Assembly: GCA_045106555.1 (NCBI GenBank)
Contig: JBGCET010000044.1
Span: 3,232 to 67,231, forward strand
Reading direction: 5' to 3'
Origin: JANQOZ01 sp045106555
GTDB taxonomy: Bacteria; Pseudomonadota; Gammaproteobacteria; Xanthomonadales; SZUA-38
Length of the DNA: 64,000 bases
The position numbers and the translations under genes were made by a program. The notes beneath the pieces were generated by a model. It did no database searches and had not been told where the DNA came from. It saw nothing but the letters and a program-made list of their open reading frames with translations. Positions 50,301 to 57,449 of the stretch are shown here, in pieces; positions within the stretch are counted from its first letter, which is position 1; each line of letters opens with the position of its first letter.

Positions 50301-51683
50301 TTGACCGGCCCTATTAGCGAAGCCCAGCTCGCTGAGCAGCTGCGCTGGACTCCATCCGATGTTGCCGTAGCGCTGGCAGCGCTGGAATTTGAGGGCGTGG
50401 CGATCAAGGGTCAGTTCGACGGTGCGGGCATGCTTTGGTGTAACCGCCGACTACTGGCGCGAATCCATAAATACAGTTTGGCCTTCCGCCGTCATCAGGT
50501 GCGCCCAGTCACCATGGCAATGTTCACCCGGTTTTTGTTCCGCTGGCATGATCTGATAGACCCCGAAGGGCGTGGTCCGGGTGCGTTGGAGCGAGTGGTG
50601 GACAAGCTGCAGGGATGTTCGGCGCCGGGTAAAGAGCTAGAGAAGATTCTGGCCAGCCGACTGCAGTCCTATCGGCCGGGATGGCTGGACGAGCTTTCCC
50701 GCAGCGGTAGATACACCTGGCTGCGTTTGACGCCTAGCACGGAGGCCAGCGCCGTTGGGCAGACCACTCCAATTGCCCTGGTAGCCAGGCAATCAGCGCA
50801 TTTCTGGCGTTCGACGTCGGAACAGAACTGTGGGGTGTTAAGCGCTCCCGGCCAAAAAGTTCTGCAAGCGTTGGGAGAGCGAGGAGCCAGCTTTGCGGAT
50901 GAACTGGCGCCGATAACTCAACTTTCCGACAGCGGCATTGAGACAGCGTTGGCAGAACTGGTTGCCCAGGGCTTGGTCACTTCCGATAGTTTTCAGGGCG
51001 CTCGCTATTTGTCGTTGTCGCAGCGTCAACGCCATCGCCTCCAGCGTCACCGCGCCGGAGGGCTGCCGGTGCAGGGTTTGGCGGAGTCCGGTCGCTGGGT
51101 GCGGCTGCCGATAGTGGAAGGTAACGAAAATGAGCGATGGCGCCGAGCAGACCACGGGGCCAGGGTGTTACTCAACCGATTTGGCGTTGTTTTCCGGGCA
51201 TTGGCCCATGGCCGCGCGGAGCTTCCGCCCTGGCGGGATTTGCACTATGTGCTCCGGCGTATGGAACAGAGCGAAGAAATTGCGGGTGGTCGATTTGTTG
51301 ATGGGGTCAGTGGGGAGCAGTTTGCCTTGCCTGCGGCGGTGACCGCGTTGAATCAAGCCCGCAGCCAATCTCAACTGACACCTCTGGTGATTAGCGCGTG
51401 TGACCCGCTCAACTTAACCGGGAGACTGTTTAGCGCTTTTCAGCGCGTGCCTGCGGTGGCTGGCAATCGCGTGGCGTTTGTTGACGGCGAGGCGGTAGCG
51501 GCGCTCATTTCCGGTGAGCTGGTGGCGCTTGCTGGCGATGAGCCGGATGCGATGCTGCGTCATGCCCTGGTGATGGGGCATGCAGGTCAGTCGCCTAACG
51601 GTTGGTCTCGCAAAAAAACTATCGGAAAATCTGACGCCATCTCTTGCACCGCAGCGATGCCCGTGCCATATTCTTTGCCATGA
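47376..51683 (+). CDS. lhr: Lhr-type ATP-dependent DNA/RNA helicase
   Basis: A 1435-residue superfamily 2 helicase. RecA-like domain 1 has the Walker A APTGSGKT (residues 42-49) and VDEIHALAGSKRG. RecA-like domain 2 has motif VI VQRVGRSGHAVG near 355. The winged helix and Lhr core (to about 900) are followed by a long C-terminal region of HTH-like repeats. It is the long 'large helicase-related' form, as in E. coli (1538). The last 30 residues (from about GQSPNGW) look like an unstructured extension. The start ATG 47376 has no Shine-Dalgarno, and TGATATACC lies immediately upstream. The arginine leader begins at the very end of this gene. Confidence 0.92.
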   Translation: MDWQHFHPQVKAWFTQTYPAPTPAQAQAWPLIKQRQNVLIAAPTGSGKTLAAFLACIDDLAQDSQAGGLSEGVQVLYVSPLKALSGDISVNLEAPLAAISQRLTLGEPVRAGVRTGDTPVSEREKMKRRPPHILVTTPESLFILLTSESGRRMLGSVKQIIVDEIHALAGSKRGAHMLLSLARLDALTPRPAVRIGLSATQKPIESMTQFLCHGRPCSVVDAGHQRRRQLDLWAPPSPLTAIMSNEVWEEVYDHLAELIQRHKTTLIFVNTRRLAERATRHLAERLGEDEGGDRVMAHHGSLAKEHRHSAEQRLKAGELKAMVATASLELGIDIGDVDLVCQLSSPGSIASFVQRVGRSGHAVGAVPKGVLFPLSLDDLAECSALMHSVNHGELDKIRIPNHPLDVLAQHVVAETAAREWQADDLYDCLTHCCSYADLSREGFERVLQMLADGYSTRRGRQGAYLHYDRVHGALRPRRGARLTALTNAGTIPDLFDYQVVLRPADIPVGTLNEDFAFDSMPGDIFQLGNTSYRILKVQTGKVFVEDAHGLPPTVPFWFGEMPGRTDELSDAVSQMRQRANEFLAVGDPSALKQWLMSAVSLDESPAAQLTDYLDKSHAALGLLPNHSTMMLERFFDEVGDMHLVIHSTFGSRLNRALGLALRKKFCRKFNFELQASAVEDALILSLGPTHSFDMAEVLGYLKADSVRDVLIQALLDSPMFPTHWRWNACIALAVKRMFGGKKRPPQFQRNDAEDLMAVVFPDQLACAENLAGAREVPDHPLVDQTLDDCLTDVMDVDGLKALLTAVSQGDIGVECRELIHPSPLTEAVLNAKPYAFLDDGEAEDRRTRAVRTRPDLTVADAANLSRLDPKAIARVLQEVQPKVRDSDELHDLLLVGGVLNHTQLQAVDGAVWADQLFNAQRAMPFQAGNHTLWVARERLAEVCAAYGLENPVLTPLDVLPSADDGRVNVMRSALELTGPISEAQLAEQLRWTPSDVAVALAALEFEGVAIKGQFDGAGMLWCNRRLLARIHKYSLAFRRHQVRPVTMAMFTRFLFRWHDLIDPEGRGPGALERVVDKLQGCSAPGKELEKILASRLQSYRPGWLDELSRSGRYTWLRLTPSTEASAVGQTTPIALVARQSAHFWRSTSEQNCGVLSAPGQKVLQALGERGASFADELAPITQLSDSGIETALAELVAQGLVTSDSFQGARYLSLSQRQRHRLQRHRAGGLPVQGLAESGRWVRLPIVEGNENERWRRADHGARVLLNRFGVVFRALAHGRAELPPWRDLHYVLRRMEQSEEIAGGRFVDGVSGEQFALPAAVTALNQARSQSQLTPLVISACDPLNLTGRLFSAFQRVPAVAGNRVAFVDGEAVAALISGELVALAGDEPDAMLRHALVMGHAGQSPNGWSRKKTIGKSDAISCTAAMPVPYSLP
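51644..51672 (+). promoter_or_regulatory. possible promoter of the arginine operon leader
   Basis: TTGCAC (51644-51649) and CATATT (51667-51672) are 17 bp apart, within the 3' end of lhr. A transcript would begin near 51679, at or next to the leader peptide's AUG (51680). The hexamers are weak matches (3/6 and 4/6). Bases from 51679 (CATGAATGTACATGTTAA) also partly match an ArgR box. Confidence 0.35.
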
Positions 51684-51763
51684 ATGTACATGTTAATGTT
51701 ATCAGCGTTTTCCCAGGCCGCTTCGAGCGCCGCCGACGTCCATGCCGACAATTGGCTGGGTGA
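51680..51763 (+). CDS. arginine-rich leader peptide of the arg operon attenuator
   Basis: A 27-codon ORF. Its second half reads GRFERRRRPCR, with six arginines in ten residues and four in a row (Arg codons at 51719-51721, 51728-51739 and 51746-51748). It ends at TGA 51761-51763, 31 nt before the terminator of the attenuator. Composition and position match leader peptides of the trp/his/thr type, in which ribosome stalling at the regulatory codons senses charged tRNA, here tRNA-Arg. There is no good Shine-Dalgarno, which fits a leaderless start. No other gene or domain explains this ORF. Confidence 0.8.
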   Translation: MNVHVNVISVFPGRFERRRRPCRQLAG

Positions 51764-51825
51764 TGGCTGTATAAGCAGTTGAGACAAAAACATCAAAACC
51801 CAGCCCAGCGGCTGGGTTTTTTTTT
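51712..51825 (+). promoter_or_regulatory. transcription attenuator of the arg operon
   Basis: Four segments form alternative pairings. Segment 1, CCCAGGCC (51712-51719), sits at the first Arg codon. Segment 2, GGCTGGGT (51754-51761), overlaps the leader stop. Segment 3 is 51795-51805 and segment 4 is 51810-51820. Segments 3 and 4 make a perfect 11-bp stem with a 4-nt loop and an uninterrupted T run to 51825, an intrinsic terminator 10 nt before argF'. Segment 2 can pair with ACCCAGCC of segment 3 (51798-51805), blocking the terminator. Segment 1 can pair with segment 2 with one bulged base, releasing segment 3. Stalling at Arg codons would cover segment 1 and favour expression. Confidence 0.82.
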
Positions 51826-51838
51826 GCCGGAGTAAATG

Positions 51839-52846
51839 ATGCGCCATTTTTTATCCACTGACAGCTGGTCCGCCAGCGAAATAGACAACCTGTTGAGCAC
51901 CGCCCAGGAGCTGAAAGAGCACCCGGTGAATGAGCGCATGAGGGGAAAATCCGTGGCCCTGCTGTTCCTCAATCCTTCGATGCGGACCCGAACCTCGTTT
52001 CAGGTGGGCATTGGGCAAATGGGCGGTATTGCGGTGGTGTTGCAGCCCGGCCAGGATGCCTGGGGCATTGAGTTTGAGCCAGGCGCTGTGATGGATGGCG
52101 ATGCTGAGGAGCACATCAGTGAGGTGGCCGGGGTGTTGTCCCGTTACTGCGATCTGATCGCGATTCGGGCGTTTCCGAAGTTCAATGATTGGTCTTATGA
52201 TCGCAAAGACCCGGTAATTAACGCGGTGGCAAACCACGCCACGGTTCCGGTCATTAATATGGAGACCATTGTGCACCCCTGCCAGGAGCTGGCCATGATG
52301 CTCACCCTGAAGGAGAAGCTGGGGATGGTTCGGGGGCGGCGATTTTTGCTCACCTGGACCTGGCACCCCAAGCCGCTCAATACGGCGGTGGCGAACTCGG
52401 CGCTGATGATCGCAACCAAAATGGGTATGGACGTGACCCTGCTGTGTCCCGGTGAGCAATACCTGCTGGACTCCCGGTTTATGCGGGCGGCTAAAGAGAA
52501 CGCCGCGCAAACGGGTGGAAAACTCACCGTCAGCCACGATATAGAGTCTGCCTACCGAGGCCAGGATGTGGTGTACGCCAAGAGCTGGGGCGCACTTCCT
52601 TATTACGGCAAGCCTCAAGAAGAATGGGCGCTGCGCAAACAGTGTCGGCACTTTATGGTCGACCAGAAAAAAATGGCACTAACCGATGGCGCCTTGTTCA
52701 GTCATTGCCTGCCGCTGCGCCGCAATGTGAAAGCCACTGACGGCGTGATGGACTCAGATTATTGTGTGGCAGTGCAGGAGGCGGAAAACCGCCTGCACGT
52801 ACAAAAAGCCGTGATGCTCAAATTATTGGAAGGAAACCCCTCATGA
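51839..52846 (+). CDS. argF': N-acetyl-L-ornithine transcarbamylase (AOTCase)
   Basis: A 335-residue carbamoyltransferase of the acetylornithine type. Carbamoyl-phosphate loop: FLNPSMRTRTSFQVGIGQMG. Acetylornithine-branch motifs: VVLQPGQDAWGIEF, AVMDGDAEEHISEV and HPCQELAMMLTLKE; the Glu at about residue 90 aligns with the Xanthomonas residue that selects the acetyl over the succinyl form. The C-terminal FSHCLPLRRNVKATDGVMD includes the conserved Lys. It makes N-acetylcitrulline from N-acetylornithine. ATG 51839, with GGAG 6 nt upstream, is preferred over the adjacent ATG at 51836. It ends in a 4-bp overlap with argG. Confidence 0.95.
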   Translation: MRHFLSTDSWSASEIDNLLSTAQELKEHPVNERMRGKSVALLFLNPSMRTRTSFQVGIGQMGGIAVVLQPGQDAWGIEFEPGAVMDGDAEEHISEVAGVLSRYCDLIAIRAFPKFNDWSYDRKDPVINAVANHATVPVINMETIVHPCQELAMMLTLKEKLGMVRGRRFLLTWTWHPKPLNTAVANSALMIATKMGMDVTLLCPGEQYLLDSRFMRAAKENAAQTGGKLTVSHDIESAYRGQDVVYAKSWGALPYYGKPQEEWALRKQCRHFMVDQKKMALTDGALFSHCLPLRRNVKATDGVMDSDYCVAVQEAENRLHVQKAVMLKLLEGNPS

Positions 52847-54054
52847 GTAAGACTGTGGTGCTGGCATTTTCCGGCGGACTGGACACCAGCTATTGCCTGC
52901 GTCAGCTGGTAGAAGATGGCTATACCGTGCATTCGGTATTTGTAGATTCTGGCGGCGTTAGCGATGACGAGCGTAACTACATTGCCAGCCGGGCTGCCGA
53001 GTTGGGCACCCACCAACACCACGTGGTGGATATCAGTCAGGACCTGTGGGACGAATTTGTGCTGCCTCTGGTCTTCAGCGCTGCGCGCGCCAATGGCCAG
53101 TACCCGCTGCTGTGTTCGGATCGGTATCTGATTGTTAAGCGGTGCCTGGAGCTTTGCGATCGGTTGGGTACAAAGCTTTTCGCTCATGGCTGCACCGGCA
53201 TGGGCAACGATCAGCTGCGGTTCGACCAGACCGTCAGATCGTTAGGTGAGTACGAGATTATGGCGCCCATTCGCGATCTGCAGGCGCGTACCGATAAGGT
53301 TCGCGACTATGAAATTTCGCTGTTGGAAGCCGCGGGAGTCGAGGTACGGCAGTCCAGCAGCGCCTACTCAATTAACGAGAACCTGCTTGGAGTGACCATT
53401 TCCGGATCGGAAATTGACGAGTTTCAGGCCGCCGGGCCGGATACTCGCGCATTGACGGCGCCCAGAGATCAATGGCCGGAAGAGCCAATCCGTCGAGTGC
53501 TGCGGTTTGAACAGGGGGCGCCGGTGGCGCTGGATGGTGAAAGCCTGGCAGGACCCGCTATGTTGGCGGCGCTAAATGCGGACTTTGGCGCCTACGGCGT
53601 GGGTCGGCACGTGTACACCGGCGATGTGTCCATCGGATTGAAAGGCCGCATTGTGTTTGAGTGCCCCGGCATCGACGCGCTGCTGGTCGCGCACCAGGCA
53701 CTGGAAGAGGCCGTCAACACCCGGCTGCAAAATCAGTTTAAGCAGCAGATTGCCCAGCGTTGGGCCGAGTTGGTGTACACCGGGTTTTTCTACGAGCCGC
53801 ACAAATTTGATTTGGAGGCGTACCTCAATAGCTCCCAACGAGTGGTGAGCGGCGAGGTGACCCTGGAGTCTTACGGTGGTGAGGTGACGGCCGTGGCCAT
53901 CAGTTCACCCCATATTCTGCAGGACCCAGGTGCGGTCTACGCGCAGTCCTGCTCCTGGTCGCCTGAAGAGGCGGCCGGTTTTATCAAGCTGTTGGGCCAG
54001 AGTTCCACACTATCGGCCAGAGTAAATGGCGTGATGAAGGGGCCAGCCAGGTGA
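52843..54054 (+). CDS. argG: argininosuccinate synthase
   Basis: A 403-residue ATP-dependent ligase of citrulline and aspartate. The ATP P-loop is AFSGGLDTSY, followed by LFAHGCTGMGNDQLRFDQ and SSAYSINENLLGVTISG. The start ATG 52843 overlaps the argF' stop (ATGA). The end overlaps argE' (GTGA). All overlaps along this operon indicate tight translational coupling. Confidence 0.95.
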   Translation: MSKTVVLAFSGGLDTSYCLRQLVEDGYTVHSVFVDSGGVSDDERNYIASRAAELGTHQHHVVDISQDLWDEFVLPLVFSAARANGQYPLLCSDRYLIVKRCLELCDRLGTKLFAHGCTGMGNDQLRFDQTVRSLGEYEIMAPIRDLQARTDKVRDYEISLLEAAGVEVRQSSSAYSINENLLGVTISGSEIDEFQAAGPDTRALTAPRDQWPEEPIRRVLRFEQGAPVALDGESLAGPAMLAALNADFGAYGVGRHVYTGDVSIGLKGRIVFECPGIDALLVAHQALEEAVNTRLQNQFKQQIAQRWAELVYTGFFYEPHKFDLEAYLNSSQRVVSGEVTLESYGGEVTAVAISSPHILQDPGAVYAQSCSWSPEEAAGFIKLLGQSSTLSARVNGVMKGPAR

Positions 54055-55160
54055 CTAGCGAAGCGACTGTTGCCAATACCGCTGAGGTTAGCTCAGCCAT
54101 CATCGAGCATTTGCGGGCTTTGGTGAGCTTTGACACGCAAAACCCGCCGCGAAACTTGGACAAAGACCACCCGATGTTTGTCTACCTGAGCGCCAAGCTG
54201 GCGGGATTTGATATTGAAATTACCGATCATGGTGACGGACATGTCACATATTTTGCCTACCGCGGTGCGCCTCGGGTGCTATTTAATGTTCACCTGGACA
54301 CGGTGCCTGTGGGAAGTGGATGGTCTACCGACCCGCTGGAGCTGGTGGTGAAAGACGGCAAAGGCTATGGCCGGGGTACTTGCGATATCAAAGGCGCAGC
54401 GGCCTGCTTGCTGGATTTGGCCGAAACCACCGATGGGCCGCTGGCATTGCTGTTCACCACCGATGAAGAAGGGGCTCATGGCTGCTGCGTGCAGCGGTTT
54501 TGTGATGCCTTGCAGCCGGGTCGTTTTCACCTGGTGGTGGTGGCAGAGCCCACGCGCTGCGAGGCGGTGACGGCCCATCGAGGGTATTTGTCAGTGATTG
54601 GGGAATTTGAAGGGATCGCGGGTCACTCCTCGGAGCTGCGAGGCATGACCGACAACGCGCTGCACGATTTTTCCCGTTGGGCCGGAGCTGCACTTGCCAC
54701 CATTGAACGCGATCATCCCGATTCCCGGTTCAACATGGGCAGAGTGGATGGCGGCATAAAAAGTAATGTTATTGCCGACCAGGTACACGTCGCGTTTAGC
54801 GCCCGCCTGGCACCAGGCAGCGACAGTGAGGCCTTTCTCAAAGCCTCCACCGAAGCGGGCGCCCAAACGTTGACGCGCAAGCCAAACTGGCAAGTGCCGT
54901 TTCTGGGCCCGCCTTTGCCGGCTCCTGGGGTGGCCACCGACACTGTCGAGGTGGTTTGTGAACAGTTGAACATCCCTGTGGGAGAGCCGGTGGGGTTCTG
55001 GACCGAATCGTCATTGTTTTCGGCTGCGGGTCTGAACACGTTTGTGCTGGGCCCCGGCGACATAGCGCTGGCCCACGCGGTGGACGAATGGGTGCCACTG
55101 GCCGATCTGGCCCGTGCACGAAATCAATACGAAAAATTGGCGGGATTAACAGGCCTTTAA
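54051..55160 (+). CDS. argE': M20-family deacetylase, N-acetylcitrulline deacetylase type
   Basis: A 369-residue M20 metallodeacetylase. Zinc and catalytic residues lie in NVHLDTVPVGSGWSTDPLEL, GRGTCDIKGAAACLLDLAE, DEEGAHGCC and AEPTRCEAVTAHRGYLSV. In the acetylornithine-transcarbamylase pathway this enzyme deacetylates N-acetylcitrulline to citrulline, rather than acetylornithine to ornithine. Its place between argG and argB supports that. The start is GTG 54051, overlapping argG. Confidence 0.9.
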   Translation: MTSEATVANTAEVSSAIIEHLRALVSFDTQNPPRNLDKDHPMFVYLSAKLAGFDIEITDHGDGHVTYFAYRGAPRVLFNVHLDTVPVGSGWSTDPLELVVKDGKGYGRGTCDIKGAAACLLDLAETTDGPLALLFTTDEEGAHGCCVQRFCDALQPGRFHLVVVAEPTRCEAVTAHRGYLSVIGEFEGIAGHSSELRGMTDNALHDFSRWAGAALATIERDHPDSRFNMGRVDGGIKSNVIADQVHVAFSARLAPGSDSEAFLKASTEAGAQTLTRKPNWQVPFLGPPLPAPGVATDTVEVVCEQLNIPVGEPVGFWTESSLFSAAGLNTFVLGPGDIALAHAVDEWVPLADLARARNQYEKLAGLTGL

Positions 55161-55163
55161 AAG

Positions 55164-56471
55164 ATGACCGATACACGAAATATCATTCTTGAGCTGCTTG
55201 GGCAGTTAGGCTCCAGCCGCGAAGCCCGCGAATACCTGCAGCGGTTTTCGTCCGTCGACTCCGTACAATTTGCGGTGGTTAAAGTGGGCGGTGCGGTGCT
55301 GGCGGAAGAGCTGGACGAGTTGGCTTCGGCGCTGTCGTTTCTGCGTCATGTGGGGCTGTCGCCTATTGTGCTACATGGTGCAGGGCCCCAGCTGAACGAG
55401 GCATTGGAAAAAGCCGGCGTACAGTCTGAGGTGGTTGACGGCATGCGAGTGACAACCCCAGAGGTGATGGCGGTTGCACGGCCGGTCATTTATGAGCAGA
55501 ACATGAAGCTCACCGAGGCGCTTGAGAGCAAAGGCATTGCCACCCGTTCGCTGTTGCACGGAGTATTTGAGTGTGACTACCTGTCGCCGGGTAAGTATGG
55601 ATTGGTAGGGGATGTTACCCAGGTGCATAAGGAAACGCTGCGCTCGGCGGTGAATGCCGGGGCGCTGCCGATCGTAGCCTGTATGGGAGAGTCGGTGTCC
55701 GGACAGGTGATGAACATTAACGCGGATGTTGCGGCCCGAGCGTTGGTGTTGGCCGTGAAGCCATTTAAAGTAATTTTTTTGACCGGCACTGGCGGCTTGT
55801 TGAACCAAAACGACCAGATTATCCCGGCCATCAATCTGCACACGGATTTCGATAACTTGCTGGCCGAAGACTGGGTGCATTCGGGTATGCGACTGAAGCT
55901 GGTGCAGATCAAATACCTGCTTGATCAACTGCCCGGGGCCACCTCGGTTTCCATTACCTCAGCCGCAGGGCTGACTCGAGAGCTGTTCACCCACAGCGGT
56001 TGCGGCACGCTGATTCGCCGTGGAGAGGGATTTTCGACTCATGATTCCCTGGATGAGTCCCGCCAACAGGCATTGACTCAGTTGCTGCAGGATTGTTTTG
56101 AGCGCGAACTGAAGTGTGATTATTTCGAAGGCCTGCCGCTGCAGCGACTGTTGCTGTCGGACAGCGGTCGCGCGGCATCGGTGATTACCCGAGGGCTGAA
56201 CGACACGCCCTATCTGGACAAGTTTGCGGTAACTCACGCGGCTCGCGGAGAAGGGTTGGCGTCAGCATTGTGGCGGGAATTGCGCGGCAATTTCGACCAG
56301 CTGTACTGGCGCGCGAAGCTGCATAACCCCATTAACGACTGGTATCACCGGCAGGCGGATATTAGCTTTAAGGCCGGCGATTGGCGGGTTTTCAGCTATG
56401 GCATTGGGATGGATGAAATGCGCCCTTACGTGGACGACGCATTGAGTCGAGGTGAGTCGTGGGAGGAGTGA
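55164..56471 (+). CDS. argB: bifunctional acetylglutamate kinase/N-acetylglutamate synthase
   Basis: A 435-residue fusion. An amino-acid-kinase domain (about 1-285; KVGGAVLAEELDELASALSF, VLHGAGPQLNEAL, GLVGDVTQV, NADVAARALVLAV) is followed by a GNAT domain (about 290-435; VTHAARGEGLASALWREL, HNPINDWYHRQADISF). This NAGS-K arrangement is known from Xanthomonadales and makes the first two steps of arginine synthesis in one protein. The start ATG 55164 lies 3 bp after argE'. Confidence 0.94.
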   Translation: MTDTRNIILELLGQLGSSREAREYLQRFSSVDSVQFAVVKVGGAVLAEELDELASALSFLRHVGLSPIVLHGAGPQLNEALEKAGVQSEVVDGMRVTTPEVMAVARPVIYEQNMKLTEALESKGIATRSLLHGVFECDYLSPGKYGLVGDVTQVHKETLRSAVNAGALPIVACMGESVSGQVMNINADVAARALVLAVKPFKVIFLTGTGGLLNQNDQIIPAINLHTDFDNLLAEDWVHSGMRLKLVQIKYLLDQLPGATSVSITSAAGLTRELFTHSGCGTLIRRGEGFSTHDSLDESRQQALTQLLQDCFERELKCDYFEGLPLQRLLLSDSGRAASVITRGLNDTPYLDKFAVTHAARGEGLASALWRELRGNFDQLYWRAKLHNPINDWYHRQADISFKAGDWRVFSYGIGMDEMRPYVDDALSRGESWEE

Positions 56472-57436
56472 GTGGCCCGAAGCAAGTTGGCTTGGTGGGC
56501 GGTCGCGGCTATGTGGGGGAGGAATTGTTGAAGCTGTTGCTGCCTCATCCTGGCTTTGCCCTTCAGTATTTGGTTTCTCGTTCGCTAGCGGGCAAGCGCC
56601 TTGTTGAGGTGTTTCCCAATCTGTTGGGCCTGCCGGGGGCCGACACCTTAGCGTTCGAGCAACTGTCCGAACAAGAGGTCGCCCAGCGCCCATGCGACGT
56701 TGTGGTGCTTGCCCGTGGCAACGGTGAGGCTGCACCTTTTGTTGATGCAGTGGATGAGGCCGGTAATGCCGCAGGTATTGTGGATATCAGCGCAGATTAC
56801 CGCTTTGATGATGGGTGGACTTACGGGTTGCCGGAGGTTGCAGGTTCGGCATTGGATCGTGCACGCAGGGTTTCCAATCCTGGGTGTTACGCCACAGCCA
56901 CACAGCTGGGGCTGCTCCCGCTCTTGGATCAGCTGGATGGTGCACCCCAGGCCTTTGGGGTGTCAGGTTTCAGTGGCGCCGGGCGCACGCCGTCGCCGCG
57001 CAACGATCCTGATCGGTTAAAAGACAATCTGCTGCCCTATAAGCTCAGTGGGCATCTGCATGAGTCTGAGATCAGCCATCAGCTTGGCCGGGATGTGTAC
57101 TTTATGCCTCATGTTGCGGCATTTTTTCGTGGCATCAGCGTGACCTTATCGGCGCAGTTGCGGGAACCGACGACGCCGCAAGCCTTGGCCGAGCGATTCG
57201 CAGACCGCTACAAAAACTTTCCTCTCGTTGAAGTGAGCGAGAACATCCCTGAAATTGCTGACGTACGCGGCCAATTTGGCGCTCGCATCGGCGGGTTTTG
57301 TGTGGATGAGCGCAACCCGCGGCAGGTTCGCTGGGTTTCCTGCATCGATAACCTGCTCAAAGGCGCTGCCAGTCAGGCGCTGGAAAATATGAATCGTATG
57401 ATGGGTCTTGAGCCCTTGGCTGGGCTGACCACCTAA
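56468..57436 (+). CDS. argC: N-acetyl-gamma-glutamyl-phosphate reductase
   Basis: A 322-residue NADPH reductase: GLVGGRGYVGEELLKLL (dinucleotide fold), catalytic cysteine in SNPGCYATATQLGLLP, and a C-terminal FCVDERNPRQVRWVSCIDNL. It reduces the acyl phosphate made by ArgB to the semialdehyde. GTG 56468 overlaps the argB stop (GTGA) with GGGAGGA immediately upstream; the spacing is tight. GTG 56459 is an alternative. Confidence 0.93.
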   Translation: MSGPKQVGLVGGRGYVGEELLKLLLPHPGFALQYLVSRSLAGKRLVEVFPNLLGLPGADTLAFEQLSEQEVAQRPCDVVVLARGNGEAAPFVDAVDEAGNAAGIVDISADYRFDDGWTYGLPEVAGSALDRARRVSNPGCYATATQLGLLPLLDQLDGAPQAFGVSGFSGAGRTPSPRNDPDRLKDNLLPYKLSGHLHESEISHQLGRDVYFMPHVAAFFRGISVTLSAQLREPTTPQALAERFADRYKNFPLVEVSENIPEIADVRGQFGARIGGFCVDERNPRQVRWVSCIDNLLKGAASQALENMNRMMGLEPLAGLTT

Positions 57437-57449
57437 CAGGACAAAGCTA

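Noticed and set aside
51587..51847. An 86-residue minus-strand ORF across the lhr end and arginine leader
   Set aside because: It is antisense to the Arg-rich leader peptide and attenuator, which explain this stretch better; no family is recognised.
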